A stretch of 64,000 nt of DNA from contig NZ_JACHID010000008.1 in assembly GCF_014203025.1 (NCBI RefSeq), forward strand, positions 62,001-126,000, given 5' to 3'. Shown here piece by piece: positions 1 to 8,819 of this stretch. This DNA is from Desulfurispira natronophila (GTDB lineage: Bacteria > Chrysiogenota > Chrysiogenetes > Chrysiogenales > Chrysiogenaceae). The notes beneath the pieces were generated by a model. That model worked only from the letters and a program-made list of their open reading frames with translations. It was not told the DNA's origin and ran no database searches. Made by a program: the position numbers and the translations under genes. Positions within the stretch are counted from its first letter, which is position 1, and every line of letters starts with the position of its first letter.

Positions 1-233
1 AGCATCTCAAGATATCCCTGGATAACGCCGTTTTCACCGGTGCCTCCATGCAGGGTGTTGTAGACAACATCTACGCTTGAGGCTTTTGCCAGGTCTCCGG
101 AGACAGCGGGATCTATTTTGGTCACTTGATGTCCAAGGGACTGCAGGGCGGCACCTATTCCCTGCCCACTCTGCAGGGAAACCTCTCGTTCCCGGGAAGT
201 TCCTCCCATCAGCAATCCCACGTGCAGGCTCAT
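1..233 (-). CDS. ddl: D-alanine--D-alanine ligase, N-terminal part (cut by window edge)
   Basis: The enzyme joins two D-alanines for peptidoglycan precursors in the cytoplasm. Only the first 77 residues are inside the window. They read MSLHVGLLMGGTSREREVSL, which is the family's N-terminal glycine-rich motif (GGxSxEREVSL), followed later by NTLHGGTGENGVIQG, the conserved HGxxGExGxIQG ATP-grasp N-domain motif. The ATG at 233 overlaps the stop of the upstream aminotransferase gene (ATGA), so the two genes are probably co-transcribed and translationally coupled. The family is usually about 300-370 residues, so roughly three quarters of the gene lies outside. The call rests on two diagnostic motifs in the correct order and spacing. 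Confidence 0.9.
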   Translation of the reverse strand, partial: MSLHVGLLMGGTSREREVSLQSGQGIGAALQSLGHQVTKIDPAVSGDLAKASSVDVVYNTLHGGTGENGVIQGYLEM

Positions 234-1441
234 GCCTGGTTTTCCCGCAGAAACTCTTCCAGACGGTCCATGGCGTTGTGAATAAGGTCAACCTGCGGTA
301 AGAAGACGACCCGGAAGTGGCTGTCGCTGAAATAGTTAAATCCACGTCCCTGTACCAGCAGTACCTGCTGATCGCTGAGGAAGCGGTAGACAAAATCCTC
401 GTCATTTTTAAAGCGAAAGCGGCGCAAGTCAAAGGACGGGAAGGCATACAGCGCCCCTTTGGGTTTGACGCAGTTTATGCCTTCAATCGCGCTCAGGCGT
501 TCATAAATGGCATTGCGCTGACTGTAAAGGCGACCGCCCGGCGATGTGAGCGAAAAGATAGATTGAATTCCCCCCAGCGCTGCCTGAACTCCCCACTGCC
601 CCAGGGCATTGGAGCACAAACGCATACTGGCCAGCAGGGTGATGCCATCGATATAGTCCTCGGCCTCGCGCACCGGGCCGCTGAAGAACATCCACCCAAC
701 CCGATAACCCGCTGCCCGGTAGACCTTGCTCAGTCCACCATAGGTGACAGTCAGTACATCGTTGGACAGCGCTGCCATAGGGTGATGCTCTATATCGTCG
801 TAGAGGATCTTATTGTAAATCTCATCGCTGTAGAGAACCAGGCCGTGTACCCGGCACAGGTCGACGATCTCCAGCAGCGTTTCCTTGTCGTAAACCGCTC
901 CGGTGGGGTTGTTCGGGTTTATGACCACAACTCCCTTGGTGCGGGAGGTTATTTTGGCCTCCATGTCAGCTAGATCCGGGTTCCACTCTCGGTCTTCGCG
1001 GCAGTTATAGTGAACAGCCTTGCCACCAGCCAGTCGCACCGCTGCGGTCCACAAGGGGTAGTCCGGTGAGGGTACCAGTATTTCATCGCCAGGATTGAGA
1101 AAGGCTTCCATGGACATCATAATGAGTTCACTGACTCCATTGCCAAGGAAGACATTCTCTATGCGCACGTCTTCTATGTTCTGCAGCTGGGTTTCGTTAA
1201 CTACTGCCTGGCGTGCTGGGAAAATACCTTTGGAGTCACTGTAGGCCTCTGCCTGGATGATGTTCTGGGTGATAGCCTGGTTGATAGCCTCCGGAACCCG
1301 AAAGCCAAACTGGGCTGGATTGCCAATGTTCAGTTCAATGATATTGTGGCCGGAACGCAGCAGCTCACCAGATTTCTGGGCGATTTTGCCGCGTATTTCA
1401 TAATTTACATCGCACAGATGCTGGGATTTGACATACGACAT
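230..1441 (-). CDS. alaA: AlaA-like pyridoxal-phosphate aminotransferase
   Basis: Class I/II aminotransferase of 403 residues that most resembles the E. coli glutamate-pyruvate aminotransferase AlaA. Recognisable blocks are LNIGNPAQFGF near the N-terminus, GNGVSELI, VPSPDYPLWTAAVRLAGG, VVINPNNPTGAVY, LYSDEIYNKILYDD, the PLP-lysine segment YGGLSKVYRAAGYR, and ALYAFPSFD near the C-terminus. It probably makes alanine from pyruvate, which fits its position directly upstream of ddl, a user of D-alanine. An upstream TTG at 1474 has no good ribosome-binding site. The ATG at 1441 is preceded by GGAG at about 10 nt and gives the family's usual N-terminus, so it was chosen. Exact substrate is inferred from similarity only. 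Confidence 0.9.
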   Translation of the reverse strand: MSYVKSQHLCDVNYEIRGKIAQKSGELLRSGHNIIELNIGNPAQFGFRVPEAINQAITQNIIQAEAYSDSKGIFPARQAVVNETQLQNIEDVRIENVFLGNGVSELIMMSMEAFLNPGDEILVPSPDYPLWTAAVRLAGGKAVHYNCREDREWNPDLADMEAKITSRTKGVVVINPNNPTGAVYDKETLLEIVDLCRVHGLVLYSDEIYNKILYDDIEHHPMAALSNDVLTVTYGGLSKVYRAAGYRVGWMFFSGPVREAEDYIDGITLLASMRLCSNALGQWGVQAALGGIQSIFSLTSPGGRLYSQRNAIYERLSAIEGINCVKPKGALYAFPSFDLRRFRFKNDEDFVYRFLSDQQVLLVQGRGFNYFSDSHFRVVFLPQVDLIHNAMDRLEEFLRENQA

Positions 1442-1679
1442 GGGGCTGGTTCTCCATAGTGATATTCCTGTCAATGCAGTGACAGATTATGCGTTTACTG
1501 CGGCGAATAACTCTGCTCCAAGCTAGCAAGTGCGCTAAGCGTGGCAACAAGGGGAATTAGCAGGGAGATACCTTATATTTTTTACCAATGGCTGTCAAAG
1601 GCTAATTCCCATGGCAGTCCATGTTCAAACAGGGCTTTTCATGGGCTTTGGGTGCAAAACCTCCATGGTTGTCACTTTG

Positions 1680-2312
1680 TTAACTACTGGAGGAGGTGCG
1701 TGCCGCTTGGCGAGGAGCGCGCCACATTATGGTAACCCGCACCAATCCAAGCAGACCTACCACCAGGAAGAACAGGCCGCGTATGCGGGGTGGCGTGTTG
1801 CCCTCGCTTATGTAGACAACGTCTTCATCAACATCCAGGGTGCCTTCACGGGCAATGTTGAGAATTTTTTGTCGGTTGCTTATGGCGACCCGTCCAGTTC
1901 CCACCAGGCCCTCAATATCATATTGGGGGTGAAAGGCGTCCCGGTTTTCCTCAAGGTAGCGATCTTTTTGCTCTTGTGTGTGTGAGCGGAAATGGTACTG
2001 GGCAAAGTGATGCAGAAGTTCTTCATTACGGGTTTCAACTAAAAAATAGATAGTACTGTCATCGCGTGGTTGCATCATTAGGGGCACTACCAGGGCGTCC
2101 AGGTCAATGGTGCCGGATGTGGAGATGGCCTTTTCCAGGTTGAGGTACCCACCCTGGATTTCGAGCCACTCTCTGGGGTAGCCATCCATGTAAAGCTCTT
2201 CAATGGAGACAGTTTTAGGCTCGGGGTTGCGCAGCATGATCTCCAGATCACCCCAGGCCAAGTACAGTAGGAGTAAGCAGATAGCCAGGATAGTGAATTT
2301 AAACCTTTGCAT
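1680..2312 (-). CDS. Hypothetical protein with N- and C-terminal membrane segments
   Basis: I do not recognise this 210-residue protein. It has a hydrophobic segment at about residues 4-22 (FTILAICLLLLYLAWG), a polar central domain of about 140 residues containing GRVAIS and IRGL elements, and a second hydrophobic segment near residues 178-196 (GLFFLVVGLLGLVRVTI). The arrangement suggests a protein anchored at both ends with its middle domain in the periplasm. The ATG at 2312 was chosen over an in-frame start 21 nt upstream because GAGGA lies 9 nt before it. It stands alone, about 240 bp from the aminotransferase gene and downstream of the symporter terminator. No function is proposed. Confidence 0.65.
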   Translation of the reverse strand: MQRFKFTILAICLLLLYLAWGDLEIMLRNPEPKTVSIEELYMDGYPREWLEIQGGYLNLEKAISTSGTIDLDALVVPLMMQPRDDSTIYFLVETRNEELLHHFAQYHFRSHTQEQKDRYLEENRDAFHPQYDIEGLVGTGRVAISNRQKILNIAREGTLDVDEDVVYISEGNTPPRIRGLFFLVVGLLGLVRVTIMWRAPRQAARTSSSS

Positions 2313-2727
2313 GATTTTTGTCCTCGCGGTCAAAACAGTTTGTTTGTGTTCTTTTTTGTTTCGTGCAGCGTCAATAACAGAAATGCGCTTTTGTTCAGTT
2401 TGCCCCCCTGGTCTGCTGCCTTTTTAGGGGAAGCCAAGTGTCGTGAGGAAATGGCTCAGTCGTCTAAAAGCAAAGACCAGAATCAGGCAAGAGTAAGCAG
2501 GTGGAGGTAAGGGTATTACACAAGGCCCCTGCCTGTTCTTGCACCTCGTATTTCATCCCGGTTCGCTCTTTGAGAAATGCCCCATGAATCTACATTGGCT
2601 TGACAGCCAAAGCCAGCAAAAAAATATGCGGCGACCGAAGTCGCCGCATGCACAGAATAAAAGAAGGCAGAGTGTATACTGAACCTGTGATTCCCGGTGG
2701 CGACGGGTACCACAGGCTTCAGTTGGT
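2313..2727. other. Intergenic region with one terminator
   Basis: About 415 bp between a hypothetical gene and the symporter operon. It holds the symporter terminator (listed separately) and the likely promoter region of the hypothetical gene, for which I see no strong -35/-10 pair. No coding potential is convincing. Confidence 0.5.
2618..2649 (-). terminator. Intrinsic terminator of the symporter operon
   Basis: On the minus strand a 10-bp stem (2649-2640 with 2635-2626, ATGCGGCGAC/GTCGCCGCAT) closes on a TTCG tetraloop in the extra-stable C(UUCG)G context. It is followed by seven T (2624-2618). It lies about 80 bp downstream of the symporter stop codon. Confidence 0.9.
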
Positions 2728-4689
2728 CTAGCTGGTAGCTTCTTCCCCTTCGGAAGCCAAGCCCTCGTTGTGCTTCTGGGTCAGCAGTGAGACCACTATA
2801 AGCGCCAGGAAGCTCAACGGGATTGATATAATACCGGGGTTGTTGAGAACCATGGGCGCATCCTGGGGAAGCAGTCCGTAGCGGGTGTACATATCTGGTG
2901 ATACCAGAATCAGGCCCAAGGCGGAAACGATACCGGTGCCCACTGAGGCAGCAATACCCCAGGCGGTCGTCTTTTTCCAGAACAGCAGCATAAGAATGGC
3001 GGGGAGATTGGCTGATGCCGCGATGGCAAAGGCCCAGCCCACCAGGAAGCTGACGTTCATCCCTTCAAACAGAATGCCCAGATAGATGGCCAAGCCACCG
3101 ACACTGATAGCGGCAATTTTGCCTGCCAGTACCTTGCCTTTGTCAGAGAACTTGACCCCGGCAAAGTTGTCCAGCAGGTCGTGAGCCAGCGCACCTGATG
3201 AGGCAACAATCAGGCCGGCAACTGTCCCCAGCACTGTAGCAAAGGCAATGGATGAGATGATGGCAAAGAGAATTACGCCAAACGAGAGTGAAAGCAGTGG
3301 CGCTGACATGTTACTGTCCATGACGTTGGTAACACCGCCAGTCATGGCACCCAGTCCCAGGTAGAGGGTCAGGATGTAAAAGAAGCCAATCAGGGCAATG
3401 GCGACAATCGTCGACTTACGTGCATCAGCCTGGCTGGGAACGGTGTAGTAGCGAATCAAAATGTGGGGCAGCGCGGCAGTACCACAGAACAGAGCCAGCA
3501 TAAGGGAGATGAAGTTCAGTTGCTGAATCAGGGTGGCGTTTTCCACCTGCAGCATGATGCCAGGGCGCAGCACTTCGTTACCAGGAGTTGGCTTTTGGTA
3601 GTACACAACAACGGTGTTTTGGCCATCACGCATATGGTCAGTGCCCCAGAGGACAATGGTGCTGTCACGCAGAGCAGTCAGGAACGCCAGGGGACCCATG
3701 GGGCCAGTCTGCATAACATTTTCGCCGTCAATAACAATTTCTTTTGCATGACCAACTGGTACGAAACGACCCTCTTCGGCTGGAGCACCGTTGAAGAGTC
3801 GAGTGCCATCAGCCAAGGTTTCTTGATAGAGAGCTTCCACCAAGCGCTTGCTTCCATCGGCAGATTCCTCTATACGCCAGATGGTTTCGTATCCGTCTTC
3901 AAGAGACTTGAGGCGAGCGTAGCCCCGCTCTTCATAGACAGAGCCTTGCCATTCACCAGCTAGCTCATAGCCACTGCCGGCAGGCAGTTGCAGCGACCCG
4001 TCGGCGGCAACGCTCACTTCTATTTCGCCAAACTGATAGTATTGCTGGCCCGCATAGGGGTCTGGCTCGGTGCTGAGACCGCGGAAGAGAAGCATGACCA
4101 CCAGAACAGTTGAGAAAATGATCAACAAAGCGCCTTTAAGGAACTGCACCATGGTGGTAGAGGCCATACCAGCCGAGGCAACGATAATGGTAACAATAAC
4201 ACCAACGATAACAACACCGGCAGCGTGGGGCAGGCCTAGCAGCGGGGTTACCAAGGTGCCGGCACCAACCATTTGTGGAATCAGGTAGAAAATGGAGACC
4301 ACCAGGGTACTGATACCTGCCATGAGCTGAATTGCTTTGGAGTTAAATTTTGAGTCCAGGGCGTCGGTAAAGGTAAACTTGCCCAGGCGCTTGAGAGGCT
4401 CAGCGACGAGAAACAGGGCGACAATCCAGCCACCCAGGTACCCGAGAGAGTACATCCAGCCGTCAAAGCCGACTACGGCAATCATACCAGCAATACCCAG
4501 GAAGGAGGCAGCCGAAAGGTAGTCACCGGCGAAAGCGACCCCGTTGGTAAACCAGTGAACCCCACCGCCTGCAGCGTAGTAACCAGCAGCTGAGGTTGTT
4601 TTGCGAGCCAGATAGAATGTCAGACCAAGAACGACGGCAACAAAGAGAACAAAGAGAATAATGGCGAGGTTGGACTGGGCGTAGATCAT
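2728..4689 (-). CDS. Sodium/solute symporter, acetate (ActP) type, with enlarged internal loop
   Basis: Integral membrane transporter of 653 residues from the SSS family. Visible family marks are AGGGVHWFTNGVAFAGDYLS and SAASFLGIAGMIA near the N-terminus, PLLGLPHAAG, and the segment ALPHILIRYYTVPSQADAR typical of ActP-like cation/acetate symporters. About 13 hydrophobic segments are visible. E. coli ActP is about 549 residues. The extra length sits mainly in one polar stretch, roughly residues 208-375, rich in Asp, Glu and Gly, which probably folds outside the membrane. It follows and overlaps a small two-TM partner gene (4-nt overlap, ATGA), as in yjcH-actP operons. Substrate (acetate or another short monocarboxylate) is inferred. 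Confidence 0.85.
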   Translation of the reverse strand: MIYAQSNLAIILFVLFVAVVLGLTFYLARKTTSAAGYYAAGGGVHWFTNGVAFAGDYLSAASFLGIAGMIAVVGFDGWMYSLGYLGGWIVALFLVAEPLKRLGKFTFTDALDSKFNSKAIQLMAGISTLVVSIFYLIPQMVGAGTLVTPLLGLPHAAGVVIVGVIVTIIVASAGMASTTMVQFLKGALLIIFSTVLVVMLLFRGLSTEPDPYAGQQYYQFGEIEVSVAADGSLQLPAGSGYELAGEWQGSVYEERGYARLKSLEDGYETIWRIEESADGSKRLVEALYQETLADGTRLFNGAPAEEGRFVPVGHAKEIVIDGENVMQTGPMGPLAFLTALRDSTIVLWGTDHMRDGQNTVVVYYQKPTPGNEVLRPGIMLQVENATLIQQLNFISLMLALFCGTAALPHILIRYYTVPSQADARKSTIVAIALIGFFYILTLYLGLGAMTGGVTNVMDSNMSAPLLSLSFGVILFAIISSIAFATVLGTVAGLIVASSGALAHDLLDNFAGVKFSDKGKVLAGKIAAISVGGLAIYLGILFEGMNVSFLVGWAFAIAASANLPAILMLLFWKKTTAWGIAASVGTGIVSALGLILVSPDMYTRYGLLPQDAPMVLNNPGIISIPLSFLALIVVSLLTQKHNEGLASEGEEATS

Positions 4690-4970
4690 CCGAGAGCCTC
4701 CTCTTCCTTGTTCATCTCACGCTCTGCTTTTGTGCACATGTGGTTGTAGATGAAGGCCATGATCATGGCAATAATAATGAGGCCCAGGCCATATGCCAAA
4801 GCAAAGTTCATTCCCAGCATGTGGGTGGCCATAAGAGTTGGCCAGTTGAGGTTAATGACAACAAAACCCATGTAGAGGAGGGCATAAAACCAGAAGAGTT
4901 TGATGCCCAGCTTGGCCTTGTACGGCGAGGCATTGTCCTTGCCGAGTTTGACTGCTGGTCCGTGACCCAT
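4686..4970 (-). CDS. Small two-TM partner subunit of symporter (DUF485/DUF4212-like)
   Basis: A 94-residue membrane protein with two hydrophobic segments (about residues 25-45 and 55-80) and a charged C-terminus. Proteins of this size and topology are encoded immediately upstream of ActP-type symporters (YjcH in E. coli) and are presumed accessory subunits. The ATG at 4970 is preceded by GGAG at 8 nt and gives MGHGPAVKLG. An upstream in-frame start at 5030 has no such site. It overlaps the symporter start by 4 nt. The exact Pfam family cannot be settled by eye. Confidence 0.75.
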   Translation of the reverse strand: MGHGPAVKLGKDNASPYKAKLGIKLFWFYALLYMGFVVINLNWPTLMATHMLGMNFALAYGLGLIIIAMIMAFIYNHMCTKAEREMNKEEEALG

Positions 4971-5030
4971 GACAATCTCCTTTGTCCAAAAAAGTAGATT
5001 AAGCAAACTCTGTTTTGATGACAAGGCCAC

Positions 5031-5474
5031 CCCGTGAGGGACTTGCCATTAAAACAGGCGCTTGTACTAAAGCATCGGGATGCTGCCATATGTTAACAAA
5101 CCTGTCAACGAAAAAAACGTAACCAGACAAACGATGTTTTGCGTATTGCTCGGAACGACGTCGCGAGCTGTCTCCAGAAAACAAAAAAATAAATTACCCG
5201 GTCAATGTAAATTGCATACACTTGATTGACTAGACGACCAGTCAACTGTGGCACTGTTAGCTTACTCATTGTTGCGGTAGGGATTTCTGTTGCAAAGAGA
5301 TAGCCGGTTTGCGGTGAGAGATTTTTGGTTGATCTCCACCTGCTCTTCCTGTTGGTGTAAACTTACTCATGTGGCTGGTGAAGATTGGCTTTTCGGATGA
5401 CGAGCATGCTTATGTGGTGCTTGTTTTGAAATGTGCAAGGTTCTTTTGATTTATACAGGTCTGGTGTCTGAGCA
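5031..5474. other. Regulatory intergenic region upstream of symporter operon
   Basis: About 450 bp without a gene, between the terminator of the small membrane-protein genes and the symporter operon. The only clear element is the inverted repeat at 5226-5245. The 5250-5450 part shows no coding or structural signal that I can defend. Confidence 0.5.
5226..5245. promoter_or_regulatory. Inverted repeat, candidate TetR-type operator
   Basis: TTGACT and AGTCAA arms flank an 8-nt centre (AGACGACC). The core TAGACGACCAGTC resembles operators of the TetR family of the NemR/AcuR kind. On the minus strand the distal arm also supplies a -35-like TTGACT for the symporter operon, with only a weak -10 following. 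Regulator identity is an inference; no tetR gene lies in the window. Confidence 0.4.
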
Positions 5475-5517
5475 AAAAATAACCCCCTCGAGTGTGCCAG
5501 TGCCGGTTTCGAGAGGG
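5475..5517 (-). terminator. Intrinsic terminator of two small membrane-protein genes
   Basis: On the minus strand, CCCTCTCGA (5517-5509) pairs with TCGAGGGGG (5491-5483). A T-rich run follows at about 5480-5474. It lies about 45 bp after the stop at 5560. Confidence 0.75.
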
Positions 5518-5559
5518 CTAAAGATTCGTAGGAAGGTGTTTTTTGGTGGGGCGGTTTGA

Positions 5560-5796
5560 TTACAGGTAAAAGGCGTAGTAGAGCAGGCGCATAATGATGC
5601 CAATGAACATACAGCCAAAGCCAGCGCGGTTGATGAAGAACTCGCGCTGATCCAGGGCCAGTTTTGGGGACCAGAATTGCAGCAAGCCTGTGTAGTCTCC
5701 GGTGCGCCGTACATAAGTATGAAAGGATACCAGTACCATGATGAAACCGGCACCGAGAAATATATACTGCAGTAGGTTGATTATGGAAGCAATCAC
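5560..5796 (-). CDS. Small two-TM hypothetical membrane protein
   Basis: A 78-residue protein with two hydrophobic stretches (IINLLQYIFLGAGFIMVLV at the N-terminus and GCMFIGIIMRLLYYAFYL at the C-terminus) joined by a polar loop. The GTG at 5796 was chosen because AGGAGGAT sits 5-10 nt upstream. Longer in-frame starts run back into the neighbouring gene. It starts 13 nt after the stop of the upstream gene and is followed by a terminator, so the two form a small operon. Its position between two symporter operons suggests, but does not show, a link with transport. Family not recognised. Confidence 0.65.
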   Translation of the reverse strand: MIASIINLLQYIFLGAGFIMVLVSFHTYVRRTGDYTGLLQFWSPKLALDQREFFINRAGFGCMFIGIIMRLLYYAFYL

Positions 5797-5809
5797 GGCT
5801 CTATCCTCC

Positions 5810-6121
5810 TTACCACCCGCACTGTTGTGTGCCATCCCGCATGACGCGCTGAATGTTTTCCAACTCTCGTTGGCTGCGGATGCGGTCTGGTTCCATGATG
5901 GCAATGACCTGCATGGCCTCCAGGTGTTCAAACACATACTCTGTCAAGCACTGGCACATCTCTACTGTAGGTTGAGTGGAGCCCTCCAGGCAGCCTCGCA
6001 TGAATTTTTCCTGGGTGGTTTCGCGAAATGACAGATAACCGACGATAAACATAACGATGGCCACAAAGATCAGCCAGCGGCTCAGGCGTCCCGAGCGGTA
6101 GAGTCTTTTGATAAATTCCAT
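5810..6121 (-). CDS. Membrane-anchored small hypothetical protein
   Basis: A 103-residue protein with a basic N-terminus (MEFIKRLYRSGRLSR), one membrane segment at about residues 16-34, and a soluble C-terminal domain with four cysteines, including a CQC motif and a Cys-Gly-Trp end. The Cys content and the single anchor suggest a periplasmic domain, possibly disulphide-bonded. AGGTGG lies 5 nt before the ATG at 6121. It heads a two-gene unit with the next small membrane protein. I do not recognise the family. Confidence 0.65.
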   Translation of the reverse strand: MEFIKRLYRSGRLSRWLIFVAIVMFIVGYLSFRETTQEKFMRGCLEGSTQPTVEMCQCLTEYVFEHLEAMQVIAIMEPDRIRSQRELENIQRVMRDGTQQCGW

Positions 6122-6174
6122 TGATCCACCTGGTTTACTTTTGAATTCGACGTATACTAGCACCTTTGTGGGGC

Positions 6175-6204
6175 AAAAAAAACCCCGGCACTGAGTGCCG
6201 GGGT
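6175..6204 (-). terminator. Intrinsic terminator after actP
   Basis: On the minus strand a 10-bp GC-rich stem (ACCCCGGCAC/GTGCCGGGGT, 6204-6195 with 6191-6182) has a 3-nt loop and is followed by eight T (6182-6175). It sits 24 bp after the stop of the symporter at 6228. Confidence 0.92.
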
Positions 6205-6227
6205 CAAAGAGCAGCTGGGATGTGCGA

Positions 6228-7943
6228 TCAGTGGTGTGTCGCGCCGCCAGCCCCTTTGGGTATGCGGATATCCTCGATGAGCTCCTGAATGTGAGCCGGT
6301 GGTGGCGAGGTCATGCGAGAGACGGTGAAGGCGACAACCATATTGAGGATCATGCCCAGAGTACCGATGCCCTCGGGAGAGATGCCGAACCACCAGATTT
6401 CGGGATCCTGGTTGATAAAGCGAGTATAGACGATGTAGATGAAGGTGAAGGTGAGACCTACGGACATGCCGGCAATGGCACCTTCTTTATTCATGCGCTT
6501 GGAGAATACACCCATGATGATGACGGGGAAGAAGGACGCTGCTGCCAGGCCGAAGGCAAACGCCACCACCTGGGCCACAAACCCTGGCGGATAGATCCCC
6601 AGCAGGCCGGCGATACAGATGGCCACTGCCGCCGCTAACCTTGCTGCCAGCAGCTCAGCCTTGTCACTCATTTTGCCTTTCAACACAACTTTGGCCAGTA
6701 CGTCGTGGGCAACCGAGCTTGAGATAACCAGCAGCAGGCCAGCCGCAGTAGAGAGAGCTGCCGCCATGCCACCCGCTGCTACCAGGGCGATAACCCAGTT
6801 GGGCAATTGGGCAATCTCAGGATTGGCCAGAACCATAATGTCACGGTCAATGCTGACAAAGTTCTCAGGTGCGCCATCCTCAAGGGTCATGATGATATTG
6901 CCCTCGGCATCTGGCGTCGGATTTTGAACCTGTATCAGTCCCGTATTCTCCCAGGTGTAGAACCACTGAGGCATTTCTTCATAGTTTTGCTGGTGTACCG
7001 CCTCAACGATGTTGGTGCGGGCGAAAACGCCAACCGCAGGAGCAGTGGTGTAGAGCAGAGCGATGAAGAACAGGGCCCAGCCGGCAGAGATGCGGGCATC
7101 ATGTACGCGAGGTACGGTGAAGAACCGCACAATTACGTGAGGCAGGCCCGCAGTACCAGCCATCAGGGCGGCGGTAATAAAGAAGAGGTCAATTTTAGTT
7201 TTCTGACCGTCTGTATAGGCGGTGAAGCCGAGTTCGGTCAGCATGCCGTCCAGACGATCGAGGATGTAAACGCCGGTATCCTGACCAGTGGCCGGGTCAA
7301 TAACCGTGGCGCCCATACCCGTCTGGGGCAGGAAGTGGCCGGTGGTCATGATGGAAAGGAAGATAGCGGGAACCAGGTAAGCAGTAATCAGTACACAGTA
7401 CTGGGCAACCTGGGTGTAGGTGATCCCTTTCATGCCACCGAGAACGGCGTAGATAAAGACGATAACCATACCGATAACAACACCGGTATTAACGTCAACC
7501 TGCAGGAAGCGGGAAAAGACGATACCAACACCGCGCATCTGGCCGGCAACATAGGTAAAGGAGATAAAGATGGTACAGATAGCGGCAACAACCCGTGCCG
7601 AATCTGAGTAGTAGCGATCACCGACAAAGTCAGGAACAGTAAACTTACCAAACTTGCGCAGATAGGGAGCGAGCAGCATGGCCAGCAGTACGTAACCGCC
7701 TGTCCAGCCCATGAGGTACATGGAGCCGTCGTAACCCAGGAAGGCAATGAGGCCTGCCATGGAGATAAAGGAAGCTGCCGACATCCAGTCAGCGGCTGTT
7801 GCCATACCATTCATGACCGGGTGTACGCCCCCGCCTGCTACGTAAAAGTCTTTTGTTGCCCCGGCTTTCGCCCAAATGGCAATACCGATGTAGAGTGCGA
7901 AGGAAGCCCCCACAAACAGGTATATCATTAATTGCAATTCCAT
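6228..7943 (-). CDS. actP: Cation/acetate symporter, SSS family
   Basis: A 571-residue integral membrane transporter. ActP-type signatures are AGGGVHPVMNGMATAADWMS, AASFISMAGLIAFLGYDG, YVAGQMRGVGIVFSRF, GLPHVIVRFFTVPRVHDAR and AALSTAAGLLLVISSSVAHD. Length is close to the family norm of about 550, unlike the paralogue at 2728-4689. It is expected to import acetate or a similar monocarboxylate with Na+ or H+. It lies 12 bp downstream of a small DUF4212-type subunit gene and ends at a strong terminator, so the two form a compact operon. The C-terminal tail is soluble and ends in two histidines. Substrate is inferred from family membership. Confidence 0.9.
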   Translation of the reverse strand: MELQLMIYLFVGASFALYIGIAIWAKAGATKDFYVAGGGVHPVMNGMATAADWMSAASFISMAGLIAFLGYDGSMYLMGWTGGYVLLAMLLAPYLRKFGKFTVPDFVGDRYYSDSARVVAAICTIFISFTYVAGQMRGVGIVFSRFLQVDVNTGVVIGMVIVFIYAVLGGMKGITYTQVAQYCVLITAYLVPAIFLSIMTTGHFLPQTGMGATVIDPATGQDTGVYILDRLDGMLTELGFTAYTDGQKTKIDLFFITAALMAGTAGLPHVIVRFFTVPRVHDARISAGWALFFIALLYTTAPAVGVFARTNIVEAVHQQNYEEMPQWFYTWENTGLIQVQNPTPDAEGNIIMTLEDGAPENFVSIDRDIMVLANPEIAQLPNWVIALVAAGGMAAALSTAAGLLLVISSSVAHDVLAKVVLKGKMSDKAELLAARLAAAVAICIAGLLGIYPPGFVAQVVAFAFGLAAASFFPVIIMGVFSKRMNKEGAIAGMSVGLTFTFIYIVYTRFINQDPEIWWFGISPEGIGTLGMILNMVVAFTVSRMTSPPPAHIQELIEDIRIPKGAGGATHH

Positions 7944-7955
7944 GGATGTGCCCCC

Positions 7956-8252
7956 TTACTTCTTGTGCTTCGCTGCCTGGTCTTCCTGTACGCCATATTT
8001 GACGTCCAGTTTAGCCATACCGCGAATGTAAACTATGATCAGAATGAGGAAGACGTAAATCGAACCTTGCTGGGCAAACCAGAAGCCAAGCCTGAACCCA
8101 AAGATTCTGATGTTGTCAAGCACATCAACCAAAATGATACCAAAGCCATAGGATACGGTGAACCAGATCACCAGCAGTATGGAGAGAAGACGAACGTTCT
8201 CCTTCCAATACATCTGTGGGGACAGGTCCACATCTTTTTCGTTTTCAGCCAT
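7956..8252 (-). CDS. DUF4212-type small subunit of acetate symporter
   Basis: A 98-residue protein with two membrane segments (about 22-45 and 57-80). The sequence YWKENVRLLSILLVIWF followed by GFRLGFWFAQQGSIYVFLIL is characteristic of the putative solute:sodium symporter small subunit (TIGR03647/DUF4212). It directly precedes actP, as is typical. A long leader (about 560 nt) separates it from the candidate promoter near 8820. Confidence 0.88.
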   Translation of the reverse strand: MAENEKDVDLSPQMYWKENVRLLSILLVIWFTVSYGFGIILVDVLDNIRIFGFRLGFWFAQQGSIYVFLILIIVYIRGMAKLDVKYGVQEDQAAKHKK

Positions 8253-8407
8253 ATCGCCACCTTCTTCTTTCAGTGAGTAATTCAGGTTCCCTCAGGTAAA
8301 CGTCATTGCGTAAAGACCGACACAAAACTAAACGTCAGAGATGCAAGTGCACCTCGAAAATATTCCTTGAGATGTCTCTCCCTAAACCATGAAGCATTGA
8401 AAAGACA

Positions 8408-8467
8408 TCAATCCTGTGCGCCTTGGTTTATGCGGCTGTCAGGTTGGCCTTTTCGGTAGTCGGCCAT
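8408..8467 (-). CDS. Possible 19-residue leader peptide or small ORF
   Basis: The sequence MADYRKGQPDSRINQGAQD ends in a stop and is preceded by a full AGGAGG at 7-12 nt, one of the strongest Shine-Dalgarno matches in this region. It lies in the leader between the candidate promoter (8820-8849) and the symporter small-subunit gene, about 155 nt before that gene. It has no rare-codon run or amino-acid repeat that would identify it as an attenuation peptide. It could be a translated leader, a real small protein or chance. Confidence 0.35.
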   Translation of the reverse strand: MADYRKGQPDSRINQGAQD

Positions 8468-8819
8468 GATGAACCTCCTTTTGCATTGCATTTTTAGGGT
8501 CCTCCTGGCGAAAAACACCTCAGGTAAGAATTTTCCAGAGTTGCTGTTTTCTCTTGCACCCCCTCTTGTCTTTTCTTTGTCTGCTCCAGTGCCTCCGACT
8601 GACATCACCAGAGGAGTAGAACGGTGTTAACGATGTTGGGCTCTTTCGTAGGTGGGGTGAGAATCAATGCTATTCTTTTGCTTTTTCCTGTCTGGCGGCT
8701 GGGGTCTGCCAGGCAGCTTGATTCGCATGAATAGTATGATGTTTTACCCATGTTTGGTTTATAGTGTCGCCGTCCAGTGATGTCAAGAGGGTTTTTTTGT
8801 AAGCTACTGCAAATAAAGG

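Noticed and set aside
34-447. Open frame on the minus strand across the ddl/alaA junction
   Set aside because: It runs in a different frame from ddl and alaA, whose family motifs are unambiguous, so it is a shadow.
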